A stretch of 64,000 nucleotides of DNA, from contig NZ_KB731324.1 of the NCBI RefSeq assembly GCF_000353285.1, positions 1,692,577 to 1,756,576 on the forward strand, read 5' to 3'. The notes under the pieces were generated by a model. The model was given only the letters and a program-made list of their open reading frames with translations. It did no database searches and was not told where the DNA came from. How positions within the stretch are numbered: position 1 is the first letter of the stretch; the number at the start of each line of letters is the position of its first letter. Positions 46,901-56,179 of this stretch are shown in pieces. The DNA is from Leptolyngbya boryana PCC 6306. Lineage in GTDB: Bacteria > Cyanobacteriota > Cyanobacteriia > Leptolyngbyales > Leptolyngbyaceae. The translations under genes were made by a program, and so were the position numbers.

Positions 46901-46974
46901 CACGGGAGCAAGGGCAATTTAGAGCCAACCGATGACGATGATGAAGAGAGTGTACGGTGTGATCGATTCCCCAT
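43939..46974 (-). CDS. DUF1574-domain protein, SGNH-like C-terminal half
   Basis: 1011 residues. The first half is a series of repeats with about 150 residues each in the style PxWxxxxxLxxAxxDxxxLxxLM (for example DWARWGDIEALTRLMNAAV), each ending VYGxxxxxxPxW. One transmembrane helix at about residues 560-580 separates it from an acyltransferase/SGNH-like domain: VLIVGSSRAMRGIDP, NFGINGATVQVVDLI, LNLPLTENYLD and DPSHLNRYGA. The Ser and the Asp-x-x-His pair suggest hydrolase or acyl-transfer chemistry on an exported polymer; the substrate is not known. Transcribed alone. Confidence 0.82.
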   Translation of the reverse strand: MGNRSHRTLSSSSSSVGSKLPLLPWLHRVIGIPHLHLQARLRGNNLYILAESRDCPKRSLIFAQLVRALSQTSLETLLPPTQPTIYQVVLYGRCIGEPRPQWAEVIHVAQIDRYLEKLDDPQSKAEATVAIELANLGLAKRGRPDAIARYLSEALSALGVAVRASVKSAALPDDTGLPQIANLASVLSSTASLTPQALLNRLWVVCESAYSPDTSLMTESIAQKLRDLELDGFRDAIVFSRVKGESDPEWVLRVDLTPPQEMLKDWARWGDIEALTRLMNAAVRDQGVEITATLMDITLHVTAQREQAPERGRVLAAIAPLLETIAPQGIQAVAVYGLQGTANPIPQLSIPDSPVWVQWINLPAAEHPALAESTRQLAQQGDLSAIAFLLTRQLNPNLDTQLATGGIRLQIRQKEDLLHIMTDAPVCPSQSQVGVKVAKYIHNLRLSDVQGVRVYGRRSGQKRPIWSYGIDFVSREQARFIPEATPEFAASDAYVGDLLTKEPGALTVPEFDEADATWGDRIVEAIQGALARTRIFTIASDTAPNTARATQSAVPNEAKAAIVWSVLGILLTVQADWLLGQYAKPLFASKPAPTASPAPLTSEQMPLPQLSLQKTTGFGELGAAGFTQSGQTLIAPGQGSTALLASPLKPKAAIDTARSPYPTFNAGQLDEKLVLYRQYVNQNGAPDVLIVGSSRAMRGIDPAVLEQTLATQGYAGMRVFNFGINGATVQVVDLIVRRILANEKQPKLILLADGLRAFNSGRPDATYKAIVSSPGFRKLPEVSTNTAATPTEAFTKPLETLNRTNMTVSDSYQSFNDHLLRQVGQFSTVWSQRNKLQGLLKRGLSFGFEQAPTSDEIDPELTIAQDGQGLIDINGFLPISNRFNPVTYYQKYSRVSGDSDADYANFNLLGEQDQALRSLAQYTKSQNIPLVVLNLPLTENYLDPYRRDREKEFQEYLMRLSGELGFTYRDLLENWKNTPDFFSDPSHLNRYGAHAVSTHIAKDVLIPWRQR

Positions 46975-47285
46975 CCGACTTTTAATTCCTTATCTCAACT
47001 TGCTGCATTTAAGCTTAACTTTTGATTTCGACACGCTTTTTTTGGTTATTGTGAGCACAAATGGCACCCAGTGCATAGCAACATCCGTAACTTTCACAAT
47101 TTCCGTTTTGCAAATCTTGACCTCATCGTTGAAGTTAGCCGATCTTGTCACCACTGTCGATTTTTCTCTCCCTGTATTCTTAGACACTCTGAGAGAATTG
47201 ACAATGCTGAAGCCGAATACACAATGTTGGGAACAAGATTGTTACGCTAAATACTGGTTTACTGGACTATTGGAACCTACAATCT
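46975..47285. other. Intergenic region upstream of the 64-residue ORF and ppc
   Basis: About 310 nt without a gene. TTGACA at 47198-47203 is a possible -35, but no -10 stands at 16-18 nt. No strong hairpin. Confidence 0.4.
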
Positions 47286-47480
47286 ATGAAACCTCAGTCT
47301 GATCGCGTTTTAGGCTTGCTTGATCCGGATGTTGTATTGGGTTTGGCAACAATTCCGGTGTTAGTGGTATTGGTGGGAGGGAGTGCGATCGCGCAAACCC
47401 TACAAGACCTTGGCACGATTAGCGAAGAATTATTTCGCGGCGATCGCTTGCCGCATCTAGATTTGGACGATCGTTCTTAG
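47286..47480 (+). CDS. Small single-helix hypothetical protein, 64 residues
   Basis: No known family that I recognise. It has one hydrophobic helix (about residues 18-38, ATIPVLVVLVGGSAIA) and an acidic end (LPHLDLDDRS). Plausible because the ORF stands alone in a gap between divergent genes and its codon use looks normal. ppc begins 64 nt downstream. The ribosome site is weak. Confidence 0.5.
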   Translation: MKPQSDRVLGLLDPDVVLGLATIPVLVVLVGGSAIAQTLQDLGTISEELFRGDRLPHLDLDDRS

Positions 47481-47544
47481 CCTTGTCTCCCCAAATCTGC
47501 CTCATCTCCCCTAAAATTGTTGAACCTCTCTGGATTGATACTGT

Positions 47545-50500
47545 ATGAGTTCGAGCCGACCCTCTTCTTCTGACGAATCATTTGCCAGCCTTGCCACTTC
47601 TGCGGACGCAATCGGTGAGGATGTGAGTGCGTTGATGTCCGATTTATTTTTGCGCCATCGGCTAAGAATTGTTGAGGATCTCTGGGAGGCGGTGCTGCAA
47701 CAAGAATGCGGGCAGGAACTCGTCGATCTGTTGAATCAGTTGAGGCGGATGTGTTCGCCAGAAGGGCAGGCAACGACCTTTACTGAATCAGACGTGCTGC
47801 AAGTGGTGGAGAATCTGGATCTCAATGAGGCGATCCGGGCAGCGCGGGCGTTTGCGCTTTATTTTCAGTTGATCAATATCGTCGAGCAGCATTACGAGCA
47901 GCGCGATCAGCAGTTGCAGTATCGGATGGCACGGGAAGGACAGGTTGAAGAAGTGCCAAAACCGTCGTCACCCAGTAGTTATGCCACAGAAGAAGAAGCG
48001 GGACGACCAGAAGCGGATTTCCTAGAGCGGAGTCTGCATGAAGCGGCGTCTCGTCGAGAAATTGGCACGTTTCACTGGTTGTTTCCTCGTTTGAAGCAGC
48101 TGAATGTGCCGCCTCAACAGATTCAACGGTTGATTCAGCAGTTGGATGTATCGCTGGTGTTTACGGCGCATCCGACCGAGATTGTCCGGCATACGATTCG
48201 GGATAAACAGCGACGGATCGCGAAGATTTTGCGGCAGTTGGATAGTGTTGAAGATAGTTTGAAAGCGATCGGGCTTTCCTCATCTTGGGAAACAGAGTCG
48301 CTCCGAGATCAGTTAACCGAGGAGATTCGCCTCTGGTGGCGCACTGATGAACTGCACCAATTTAAGCCGACTGTGCTCGATGAAGTGGATCATGCACTGC
48401 ATTACTTCAGAGAGGTAATTTTTGAGGCGATTCCGCATTTGTATACGCGATTAGAGCAAGCGGTGCATCAGTCGTTCCCGCGCATGGAAATGCCGAGTCG
48501 CAATTTCTGTCAGTTTGGATCTTGGGTGGGCGCCGATCGTGATGGCAATCCTTCGGTCACGCCGCAAGTCACCTGGCAAACAGCATGTTATCAGCGCCGC
48601 ATCGTTTTAGAGCGCTATGTGCAATCGGTTCAGTGTTTGACCGATTTACTGAGTTTGTCGCTGCACTGGAGTGATGTCTTGCCCGATTTGCTGGAGTCTT
48701 TAGAGCAAGATCAGCAACGCATGCCGGATGTGTACGATCGCTTATCGATTCGATTCCGCCAAGAGCCGTATCGATTAAAGCTTGCCTACATTCAGAAGCG
48801 CCTAGAAAATACGCTCGATCGCAATCACATTCTCTACAGCGGAGATGGCTTGCAGCAAGAAATGCCTGAATTTGACGAAGCAACGCTTTATCGATCGGGC
48901 GAAGATTTCTTAGCAGAGTTGCGACTGATTCAAAGCAATCTAGCTGCGACTGGATTAAGCTGTCGGGACTTAGAGCATTTGATTTGCCAAGTCGAAATCT
49001 TTGGCTTCTGTTTGGCGCATCTTGATATTCGCCAAGAAAGCCCTCGCCATTCGGAAACGATGAACGAGATTGTCGAATATTTGCAAGTGCTGCCGAAAGC
49101 TTATAACGACATGAGCGAAGCAGAGCGCTGTGAATGGTTGACCAGAGAACTCCAGACTCGAAGACCTTTGATTCCGACGGAGATGCCATTTTCGGAGCGC
49201 ACCCGCGAAACGATTTCGACGTTCCGGATGGTTCGCAAGCTTCAGCAAGAATTTGGTCTGGAAATTTGCCGGACTTACATCATCAGCATGAGCCATGATG
49301 TCAGTGATTTGCTAGAAGTGCTGCTGTTTGCCAAAGAAGCCGGACTGTATGATCCCGTCACAGGGCTAGGAACGATTCAAGTCGTACCGTTGTTTGAAAC
49401 GGTTGAGGATTTACAGAAAGCGCCTGGAATTATGAAACAGGTGTTTGCTCAGCCGTTCTACAAGGCGTTGATTGCGGGGGGCTTTGACGCGATCGATAAA
49501 GGAACGGCTTTGCAGGAAGTGATGCTTGGCTACTCTGATAGTAATAAAGACTCTGGATTTCTCAGTAGTAACTGGGAGATTCATAAAGCTCAGCAAGCGT
49601 TGCAAAGAATTGCCGATGAACATGGTGTGGCATTGCGGATCTTCCACGGTCGTGGCGGGTCGGTCGGTCGCGGCGGTGGACCTGCATATGAGGCAATTTT
49701 GGCGCAGCCTGGACATAGCGTGAATGGTCGCATCAAGATTACCGAACAAGGTGAAGTACTCGCATCGAAGTATTCTTTGCCCGAGCTTGCGTTGTATAAC
49801 CTTGAGACGGTGACGACTGCGGTGATTCAAGGCAGTTTGTTGCAGAACAAGTTCGATGAGATTGCACCGTGGCAGCAAATTATGGAAGAATTGGCAGCGC
49901 GATCGCGCACGCACTATCGTCAACTGATCTATGAGCAAGCCGATTTTATTGATTTCTTCCATCAGGTGACTCCGATCGAGGAGATTAGCCAGTTGCAGAT
50001 TAGTTCTCGTCCGGCTCGTCGCGGCGGAAAGAAAGATTTAGCAAGTCTGCGGGCAATTCCTTGGGTCTTTAGCTGGACTCAGAGCCGATTTTTACTGCCG
50101 TCCTGGTATGGAGTCGGAACGGCGTTGAATGCGTTTCTAGATGAAGCACCCGAGAAGCATATGCAGCTATTGCGGCATTTTTACTACAAATGGCCGTTCT
50201 TCAAAATGGCCATTTCTCGGGTGGAGATGACCTTATCGAAGGTCGATTTGCAGATTGCAGGACACTATGTTCAAGAACTGACTCAAGCTGAGGATCGCGA
50301 GCGATTTGCGCCTGTGTTTGAGCAGATTCGACAAGAGTATTTCTTGACGCGTGAGCTTGTTCTGAAAATTACGGGACACAATCGCTTACTAGATGGTGAT
50401 CCGGAACTTCAGCGATCAGTACAGTTGCGCAATGGAACGATCGTACCGTTGGGATTCTTGCAAGTGTCATTGTTGAAGCGACTGCGGCAGCATAAGACTC

Positions 50501-50607
50501 TGGCGGCTTCTGGAGTTGTGCGATCGCGCTACAGCAAGGGTGAATTGCTTAGAGGCGCATTGTTGACGATTAACGGTATTGCTGCAGGAATGCGGAATAC
50601 GGGTTGA
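47545..50607 (+). CDS. ppc: Phosphoenolpyruvate carboxylase
   Basis: Fixes bicarbonate onto PEP to give oxaloacetate, refilling the citric-acid cycle and feeding nitrogen assimilation and C4 carbon flow. 1020 residues, in the range for cyanobacteria. Catalytic blocks are [14 protein letters not shown] (active-site His region), [30 protein letters not shown] and [15 protein letters not shown], ending with AAGMRNTG, the conserved C-terminal tetramer region. A Ser-rich N-terminal extension precedes the core and lacks a clear phosphorylation motif. Confidence 0.97.
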   Translation: MSSSRPSSSDESFASLATSADAIGEDVSALMSDLFLRHRLRIVEDLWEAVLQQECGQELVDLLNQLRRMCSPEGQATTFTESDVLQVVENLDLNEAIRAARAFALYFQLINIVEQHYEQRDQQLQYRMAREGQVEEVPKPSSPSSYATEEEAGRPEADFLERSLHEAASRREIGTFHWLFPRLKQLNVPPQQIQRLIQQLDVSLVFTAHPTEIVRHTIRDKQRRIAKILRQLDSVEDSLKAIGLSSSWETESLRDQLTEEIRLWWRTDELHQFKPTVLDEVDHALHYFREVIFEAIPHLYTRLEQAVHQSFPRMEMPSRNFCQFGSWVGADRDGNPSVTPQVTWQTACYQRRIVLERYVQSVQCLTDLLSLSLHWSDVLPDLLESLEQDQQRMPDVYDRLSIRFRQEPYRLKLAYIQKRLENTLDRNHILYSGDGLQQEMPEFDEATLYRSGEDFLAELRLIQSNLAATGLSCRDLEHLICQVEIFGFCLAHLDIRQESPRHSETMNEIVEYLQVLPKAYNDMSEAERCEWLTRELQTRRPLIPTEMPFSERTRETISTFRMVRKLQQEFGLEICRTYIISMSHDVSDLLEVLLFAKEAGLYDPVTGLGTIQVVPLFETVEDLQKAPGIMKQVFAQPFYKALIAGGFDAIDKGTALQEVMLGYSDSNKDSGFLSSNWEIHKAQQALQRIADEHGVALRIFHGRGGSVGRGGGPAYEAILAQPGHSVNGRIKITEQGEVLASKYSLPELALYNLETVTTAVIQGSLLQNKFDEIAPWQQIMEELAARSRTHYRQLIYEQADFIDFFHQVTPIEEISQLQISSRPARRGGKKDLASLRAIPWVFSWTQSRFLLPSWYGVGTALNAFLDEAPEKHMQLLRHFYYKWPFFKMAISRVEMTLSKVDLQIAGHYVQELTQAEDRERFAPVFEQIRQEYFLTRELVLKITGHNRLLDGDPELQRSVQLRNGTIVPLGFLQVSLLKRLRQHKTLAASGVVRSRYSKGELLRGALLTINGIAAGMRNTG

Positions 50608-50686
50608 TGACTGGGCGAAAGAAGACGACATATTCTGAGAATCAAGAGATTCTGTTACCATCAAAGCATTGAGATTGGAAGTGTTT

Positions 50687-51025
50687 ATGACACCGGCAAT
50701 TGTTGCTGAAATGGCTCCTCTGCAAGCAAATGAAGACGGCGTAATTCTCGTCGGAAAGACTCGTGTAACCTTAGATACTGTAGTCGCTGTCTTTAACCAG
50801 GGTGTAACAGCCGAGGAAATCGCTCATCGGTATCCGTCGTTAAATTTGGCTGATATCTATGCCACAATTGCCTACTATCTTAAACACCAGTCGGAAGTGG
50901 ATGCTTATCTCCAACAACGGCGGCAGCGATCGCAGGAGATTCGGAAAATGAATCAAGCAGTATTTGACCCACAAGGATTGCGCGATCGCCTGCTTGCCCG
51001 CAAACCTGCACAGGAAGCATGCTGA
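50687..51025 (+). CDS. DUF433-domain protein, probable antitoxin
   Basis: 112 residues. VILVGKTRVTLDTVVAVFNQ and TAEEIAHRYPSLNLADIYAT form the winged-helix DUF433 domain, common in VapB-like antitoxins, with a helical C-terminal arm (QQRRQRSQEIRKMNQAV). The ATG at 50687 is preferred to the TTG at 50669 because GGAAG lies 7 nt upstream. It overlaps the DUF5615 toxin-like gene (ATGCTGA), indicating coupled translation. Confidence 0.85.
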   Translation: MTPAIVAEMAPLQANEDGVILVGKTRVTLDTVVAVFNQGVTAEEIAHRYPSLNLADIYATIAYYLKHQSEVDAYLQQRRQRSQEIRKMNQAVFDPQGLRDRLLARKPAQEAC

Positions 51026-51369
51026 AGTTTCTAGCTGACGAGAATTTCGATAATACGATCGTTCGAGGATTGTTTCGGCGTAATCCAACACTTGATATTA
51101 CTCGTGTGCAGGATGTTGGGTTGTCAGGTAAAGATGATCCAACCGTTTTGGAGTGGGCAGCACAAGAAGGGCGTATTTTACTCACTCACGATGTCGCTAC
51201 GATTACTCGCTATGCCTACGATCGGGTTAAGGAAGGTCAGCCGATGCCAGGGGTAATTGAAATCAGCACAGATGCACCGATCGGACAGGTCATTGAAGAT
51301 GTTCTTGTTCTAGTAGAGTGTGGTCAGGATGGAGAGTTAGAAGGGCAAGTTCAGTATCTTCCGTGGTGA
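51019..51369 (+). CDS. DUF5615 PIN-like protein, probable toxin
   Basis: 116 residues. LADENFDNTIVRGL at the start and LLTHDVATIT in the middle are the acidic positions of the DUF5615 PIN-like fold; PIN proteins of this type are RNases in VapC-style toxin pairs. The DUF433 gene precedes and overlaps it by seven bases, the usual order antitoxin then toxin. A weak terminator follows. Activity has not been shown here. Confidence 0.85.
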   Translation: MLKFLADENFDNTIVRGLFRRNPTLDITRVQDVGLSGKDDPTVLEWAAQEGRILLTHDVATITRYAYDRVKEGQPMPGVIEISTDAPIGQVIEDVLVLVECGQDGELEGQVQYLPW

Positions 51370-51438
51370 GAAAACAATCAGAGATGTCTTGCAGCGATCT
51401 CATGTATCGCTCTTTTCAGGTCTAAAACATATCGACAA

Positions 51439-51472
51439 CTGCTGGAAGCGTTACTCTCTAGCAGCTTTTTTA
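51439..51472 (+). terminator. Probable terminator after the DUF433/DUF5615 pair
   Basis: CTGCT...AGCAG hairpin of modest strength followed by six T residues. Confidence 0.55.
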
Positions 51473-51531
51473 TTGACAAGATAGGGATTTAAACGCAAGA
51501 TCTGATGACTTGCATTTTGTACTACTAAACT

Positions 51532-52830
51532 ATGGCAAAGGCATCCGTCTGGAGTCTGATTTCTGCTATTGTTCTATTCTTTTTTTCGCTACAAATTCCG
51601 GTTCGGGCTGAATCGCTACAATCTTTTGAGAGTGAGATTGAATCTAGTGCAAAGGTTGAAATTGCTAGGATTCGCTCTGGCGTATTGCCGGGTGTCGTGA
51701 TTGGAGGACACTACGACGGATTGCTGAAGATGCGACAACAGCGATATGTTGCAACCGAGCGCTTAGAGGAGCAATTAGAAACCTCGGTTCGAGACTTATT
51801 AGAGGATGAACTGAGTCAAGCCGGATTTGATGTCATGCGATCGCATCCTCAATCTCTGTTTGCAGATTTAGTTGCATCTTCAGAACCCGGACGATTCTTA
51901 ATCGGTGGAACGATTACGAAGGTCAATCTCAATTCTTATAGTTCGTTTTTTAAGGAATACACGCACGACGATCGCAGGGTGCGTTGGGAGTTGTTCGATC
52001 GAGATTTAAATAAAGTGGTGTACCGTCAAGAAATTGCTGGAAGTGCTGAAGCAGAGGGAATTGATAATCCAGCAGCAACTTATGAAGCGATTCGAGCCAG
52101 TTTTAGAAGCTTACTGGCTGAGCCTCGCGTTGTTGCAATCCTCAATCGCCCGATCGAAGAAACTCCGAGTCAGGCGTATAAAATTGCAGCGATCGCGGCT
52201 CCGAGTCGTTCATCCTTGACCCTAGAGCAACTCGTCGGGCAGACCATTCCTTCGATCGTGCAAATTCGCACCCCAAACGGACGAGGCAGCGGATTTCTGC
52301 TCGACTCGTCTGGACTGATTATGACCAATCAACACGTTGTTGGGTCTGCATTTTCCGTCAAAGTCAAACTTTACGATGGCAATATCGTGAACGGGCGAGT
52401 GTTAAGGCGTGATTCTGTGGCAGATGCAGCGTTGGTGAAATTGGAAGGGGATATCAGCGAAGTGACTGGCTTACCGATTTGTCATACTGATCGCGTGCGA
52501 GTCGGACAATCCGTTGTCGCGATCGGCAATCCGTTATCTTTTTCCAATTCCGTCACTCAAGGGATTGTAAGTGGGTTTCGGCGCAATGCTTCTCGGAGTT
52601 TGATTCAAACGGATACGGCGGTCAATCCGGGGAATAGTGGCGGACCTTTACTCAATCGAGACGGCAAAGTGATTGGGATTGTGACTGAGAAGATTGCGAG
52701 TGAAGGGATTGAAGGGTTAGGATTTGCGTTACCGATCGGGGAAGTTTTACAACGATTGAATGTCTCGATCGATTCTCCTGCCAATTCAGAACTGGATACT
52801 TGCGGTAATCCACTACTGAGTTACAAATGA
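51532..52830 (+). CDS. Secreted trypsin-like serine protease with N-terminal lipoprotein/CsgG-like domain
   Basis: 432 residues. The signal peptide is about residues 1-26 (LFFFSLQIPVRAES). Residues 30-200 form an alpha/beta domain (VIGGHYDGLLKMRQQR; LIGGTITKVNLNSYSSFF; VRWELFDRDLNKVVYRQE) resembling outer-membrane assembly or curli-type proteins. Residues 230-410 are a Deg-like protease: MTNQHVVGSA (His), DAALVKLEG (Asp) and NPGNSGGPLLN (Ser). There is no PDZ domain. It probably acts in the periplasm. The fusion is uncommon as far as I know. Confidence 0.85.
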   Translation: MAKASVWSLISAIVLFFFSLQIPVRAESLQSFESEIESSAKVEIARIRSGVLPGVVIGGHYDGLLKMRQQRYVATERLEEQLETSVRDLLEDELSQAGFDVMRSHPQSLFADLVASSEPGRFLIGGTITKVNLNSYSSFFKEYTHDDRRVRWELFDRDLNKVVYRQEIAGSAEAEGIDNPAATYEAIRASFRSLLAEPRVVAILNRPIEETPSQAYKIAAIAAPSRSSLTLEQLVGQTIPSIVQIRTPNGRGSGFLLDSSGLIMTNQHVVGSAFSVKVKLYDGNIVNGRVLRRDSVADAALVKLEGDISEVTGLPICHTDRVRVGQSVVAIGNPLSFSNSVTQGIVSGFRRNASRSLIQTDTAVNPGNSGGPLLNRDGKVIGIVTEKIASEGIEGLGFALPIGEVLQRLNVSIDSPANSELDTCGNPLLSYK

Positions 52831-52896
52831 AAATCGAAGAGTCTTATAGCGGGTTGACAAAACGCTTGAACATCATCTTGGCTGCGTTTCTGTCCC

Positions 52897-53024
52897 GCAC
52901 CGGATTCAAAACCCGGTGCTAACAATGCGAACTCCCTCAAGGGACTCCCGAACCCAACCAATTGCTCAGGGATACAGTCTCTTCAGAGACTTTGTCTAAT
53001 AAGCACGGGGTTTCAACCTCGTGC
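52897..53024. repeat. Array of four hairpins, dispersed-repeat type
   Basis: Hairpins: GCACCGG/CCGGTGC (52897-52919), TCCCT/AGGGA (52933-52944), GTCTCT/AGAGAC (52977-52990) and GCACGGGGTT/AACCTCGTGC (53003-53024, one G-U). The last has the GGTTTCAACC core also seen near 4.95 kb. It lies in a 370-nt gap between convergent genes, so it is probably a non-coding mobile or ERIC-like repeat. No gene is seen in the gap. Confidence 0.65.
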
Positions 53025-53091
53025 GGGGCAATGCGATCTCGATGTCATCAGCATTTTTGATTCTGGAATTACTCTAAAATCACATCTATAT

Positions 53092-53126
53092 AAAAATGCA
53101 GAGGAACACGGTTGAATCCCTCTGCA
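53092..53126 (-). terminator. Terminator of chlI
   Basis: TGCAGAGG/CCTCTGCA hairpin; on the minus strand it is followed by five T residues. Confidence 0.75.
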
Positions 53127-53202
53127 ACATTGATGTGTAAGCATTGAGCATGTCTTTAATCGTGCAAGATATCAAGCGCGATCGACAGTACCCACACAGC
53201 TA

Positions 53203-54294
53203 CTATTCCATTCCAAACACTTGATCAAAAACCTTCTCGACCTTGTAACCTGAATCGATCGATTCCATCGGATCTTTCCGCAGACGGTGACGCAGACACA
53301 GAGGCGCAATTCGACGAATCTCATCCACGGTGACTTCAGTTCGTCCTTCTAATGCTGCCAAAGCCTTTGCTGCACGGTTGGTCACGATGTCTCCGCGCAA
53401 TCCATCGACATCGAGTTCCGAACACATCTGAGAGATTTTGACGCGCAAATCGTAGTCGATCGCAATCTGTTTCAAGCGCTCCTGAGCATCGACAATTTGC
53501 TTCTGCAGATCCTTCTGCTGTGGCTCATATTTTTCTAAGAACGGCATCGGATCTTGGTCAAACTCTGTCCGTTGCTCCACAATTTGAACTCGCAATGCAG
53601 GTTCCTTCACGGTGCGAATCTCAGCATGCATCCCAAATCGATCAAGCAATTGCGGACGCAGTTCCCCTTCTTCTGGGTTGCCTGAGCCTACTAGAACAAA
53701 TCGCGCTGGATGTCGAATCGAAATCCCTTCCCGCTCGACCGTATTCCATCCCGATGCTGCCGAATCGAGCAGCACATCGACGAGGTGATCATCGAGCAAA
53801 TTGACTTCATCGACATAGAGAATGCCGCGATTTGCCTTTGCCAACAATCCCGGTTCAAAAGCTTTAACCCCTTCGGAGAGGGCTTTCTCGATATCGATCG
53901 TGCCGCAGACGCGATCTTCTGTCGCTCCCAAAGGCAGATCGACCATCATAACTTTCTTCTTCACCACAGGCACATCCGCACCCTGGTCGATCATCTGCCG
54001 CACCGTATCGCCCATTAATTCGATATCGTTTGGATGACTGTTGAAGGGATCATCTGCCACGACATCAATTTCTGGCAACAAGTCAGCCAGTGCCCGAATC
54101 GTCGTTGATTTACCAGTTCCACGATCGCCCATAATCATCACCCCGCCAATTTTCGGGTCAATGATGTTGAGCAGGAGAGCAAGCTTCATTTCTTCTTGCC
54201 CGACGATCGCAGTGAAAGGAAACACCGCACGCCGACGGGCGGGAACTGCGGTGGATCGTCCGTTTTGTGAAGTTGTTTCTGTCGTAAAGGTCAC
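53203..54294 (-). CDS. chlI: Magnesium chelatase ATPase subunit I
   Basis: AAA+ subunit that, with ChlD and ChlH, inserts Mg into protoporphyrin IX at the branch to chlorophyll. 363 residues. [18 protein letters not shown] opens the core, then [14 protein letters not shown] (Walker A), [17 protein letters not shown] (Walker B), and sensor region [20 protein letters not shown]. It ends [14 protein letters not shown]. Transcribed alone with its own terminator; the repeat array lies beyond. Confidence 0.97.
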   Translation of the reverse strand: MTFTTETTSQNGRSTAVPARRRAVFPFTAIVGQEEMKLALLLNIIDPKIGGVMIMGDRGTGKSTTIRALADLLPEIDVVADDPFNSHPNDIELMGDTVRQMIDQGADVPVVKKKVMMVDLPLGATEDRVCGTIDIEKALSEGVKAFEPGLLAKANRGILYVDEVNLLDDHLVDVLLDSAASGWNTVEREGISIRHPARFVLVGSGNPEEGELRPQLLDRFGMHAEIRTVKEPALRVQIVEQRTEFDQDPMPFLEKYEPQQKDLQKQIVDAQERLKQIAIDYDLRVKISQMCSELDVDGLRGDIVTNRAAKALAALEGRTEVTVDEIRRIAPLCLRHRLRKDPMESIDSGYKVEKVFDQVFGME

Positions 54295-54474
54295 GGGAAG
54301 TCCTGAAAAAGTTAAGGCTATTTTTAAGTCGCGTTACTTATTGTGACACGGATTGTGACCTGAAATAGGCAGGGGAGCCTGCGATCGTAAATCAAGGTTT
54401 TATTCTGAATCGAGTTTGAATTGGTGAAGTAAAATTTGGATCAACGGGGAAAATCGTTGGAGGCACGTCGGGTT

Positions 54475-54681
54475 ATGTCTAGTTTGAAACAAGTGGATGT
54501 GTCAAAGCTCACCGAGTCAGATATCGAGATGCTGGCGGCTCGGCTGGAAAAAGATGACTATACAGATGCATTTGAAGGGCTGAACGATTGGCATTTGCTC
54601 AGAGCGATCGCGTTTCAGCGCCCTGAATTAGTAGAGCCTTACCTTTATCTCTTAGATTTAGAAGCGTTTGACGAATCGTGA
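54475..54681 (+). CDS. Conserved cyanobacterial small protein (DUF2555-like)
   Basis: 68 residues from ATG 54475, with GGAGG about 11 nt upstream (54459-54463). The middle DDYTDAFEGLNDWHLLRAIA and end LVEPYLYLLDLEAFDE are characteristic of a short acidic cyanobacterial family that I recall as DUF2555. Function unknown. It is divergent from chlI with 180 nt between them. Confidence 0.75.
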   Translation: MSSLKQVDVSKLTESDIEMLAARLEKDDYTDAFEGLNDWHLLRAIAFQRPELVEPYLYLLDLEAFDES

Positions 54682-54774
54682 GATCCGATTCAATCATTTT
54701 CCTGTCACCTGCAACATTCCGAGTGCTCTTCAAACCAAGCGACCTGGAGTGTTGCAGGCTCTGAGTCTCGCAGT

Positions 54775-55581
54775 TTAGCGGGTTAAAAACATTTGCAGTA
54801 ATCCACCCACGACATTGATCAAGCTCTGACCAAAGTTGTTGCCTCGACGTTGTTGATCAGGTGGATTCTTTAAGCCTTGTGCGAGTGCGACTGCTGATTT
54901 TGCATTCGCCGCATCCCCTTGCCGATCAAACAAAGCCGCAGCTTGTTCCGAGTCTTGAATGGCTCCTTTTTGATCACCCAACTCTAAGCGTGCCATTGCG
55001 CGCCCAATCAAAGCAGGCGCAGAATCCGGTTTCCGCACTAAGGCTTGATTGAAATTTGCGATCGCGGTTTCATACTGTCGCCGTTTCCCAGCTTCCATTG
55101 CCATTTGATAGAACATTTCTGCATTCCCGGCTGAAGTCGGTAAGCCAACGGCTCCGTGAATGGCTGCCGTTTCGATTTGAGTGCCTGTTAAATCTGCTCC
55201 CACTAAATACGATCGCGTTAAATCTGCCCCTTGAATATTCGCATTCGTCAACTTTGCGCCTGCGAGATTTGCGCCACTCAGGGAAGCGCCTGCGAGATTG
55301 GCGTTGGTTAAGTCTGCGCCCGCGAGATTCGCTTGACTGAGATTTGCGCCCGCGAGATTTGCGCCCGCGAGATTTGCCCCAGACAATTGAGCCAACACTA
55401 ACCCGGCGCTACTGAGTTCGCAATTTGCACATTGCCGAGTCGAAAGTAATTGCCGAACGTGATCAATATTTTCAGCCTGAACGGGTAATGCAATCCCCAA
55501 TGAGAAAACTGCTGCGATCGTCGTCAAATGAGTCCGGGTCATATGCAGGGAACGGGTAGGGTGATCAGGAAAACACTTCAT
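54775..55581 (-). CDS. Secreted pentapeptide-repeat and TPR protein
   Basis: 268 residues from ATG 55581 (an ATG at 55542 gives a shorter signal). A signal peptide ends near IALPVQAEN. QCANCELSSAGLVLAQL starts a pentapeptide beta-helix with about thirteen A(N/D)L(A/T/S)xx repeats, then a TPR region (FYQMAMEAGKRRQYETAIAN; ALVRKPDSAPALIGRAMARL) and a C-terminal hydrophobic helix. The repeat DNA is nearly identical at the nucleotide level (GCGCCCGCGAGATTT in successive copies on the plus strand), so copy number may vary. Role unknown, envelope-located. Confidence 0.85.
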   Translation of the reverse strand: MKCFPDHPTRSLHMTRTHLTTIAAVFSLGIALPVQAENIDHVRQLLSTRQCANCELSSAGLVLAQLSGANLAGANLAGANLSQANLAGADLTNANLAGASLSGANLAGAKLTNANIQGADLTRSYLVGADLTGTQIETAAIHGAVGLPTSAGNAEMFYQMAMEAGKRRQYETAIANFNQALVRKPDSAPALIGRAMARLELGDQKGAIQDSEQAAALFDRQGDAANAKSAVALAQGLKNPPDQQRRGNNFGQSLINVVGGLLQMFLTR

Positions 55582-55662
55582 ATTACTTTCTGGTGACAGT
55601 TGTGGCACGATCGATATTCAGTACGATCGACAAGCGCGAGTATTCCCGATTTGGTTCTCGAT

Positions 55663-55902
55663 ATGCCTAAGAAACAAAAATTTCCGTATCTCGTCGGATC
55701 GAAATGGACTGCTCAGCAAGAAACCTGGGGCTGGCGGCACTTTCAAGTTGTAAACCGCAAAAATCAGGGAGCCTGGGTATTTGCAGAAATGGTCGCCGCC
55801 TGCGATCCAGCCGTTCGGTTTTGGATGAATGCCAAACTGCTCAAAGACCGATCGCAATGGCAAGCAGGCTGGAAATCGCTGCATGAAGTCGAAGAAGGAT
55901 AG
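55663..55902 (+). CDS. Small Trp-rich protein (TIGR02450-like)
   Basis: 79 residues from ATG 55663. The sequence has YLVGSKWTAQQETWGWRHFQ, a Trp-rich motif shared with the TIGR02450 family, followed by a basic region and EVEEG end. Six Trp in 79 residues. Function unknown. Upstream in-frame codons to 55600 have no better start. The gene is divergent from the pentapeptide gene. Confidence 0.8.
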   Translation: MPKKQKFPYLVGSKWTAQQETWGWRHFQVVNRKNQGAWVFAEMVAACDPAVRFWMNAKLLKDRSQWQAGWKSLHEVEEG

Positions 55903-55910
55903 GGATGTGG

Positions 55911-56004
55911 GGAGTAGGGAGTGAAATTTCACCCCGCTCCTCAGGGCTAATTTGTTGAAGACAAGATAAATGCCTGCGGATACTGCGGTTGTCAGGCAGG
56001 CATT
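55911..56004. other. Two hairpins in the gap before surE
   Basis: The first (55911-55940) centres on the 12-nt palindrome GTGAAATTTCAC flanked by GGGAGTAGGGA and CCCCGCTCC, a possible terminator for the Trp-rich gene. The second (55969-56004) has a 9-bp AATGCCTGC/GCAGGCATT stem with no T tract. Nothing else was seen in this 277-nt gap. Confidence 0.45.
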
Positions 56005-56179
56005 GTCAGCGTTCAATTAAGCTCATCATCCAGGAAAAGTAAACAACAGCATTTTCATTTTCCTCTTCTCTAACCATATGAAACAGCCCTGCCAGAATGG
56101 GGATCTCGAAGCAACACCCGTTTATCGGCAATGCTCGGCAATTTTCATTCATTGTAAAACTGGATGCAAGCAGTAGAAT

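Noticed and set aside
48569-49189. 206-codon minus-strand ORF inside ppc
   Set aside because: Entirely antisense to conserved ppc coding sequence; composition is that of a frame shadow.
52897-53024. Hairpin array considered as a CRISPR array
   Set aside because: The stems differ in sequence and length, there are no equal-length spacers, and no cas gene is in the window.
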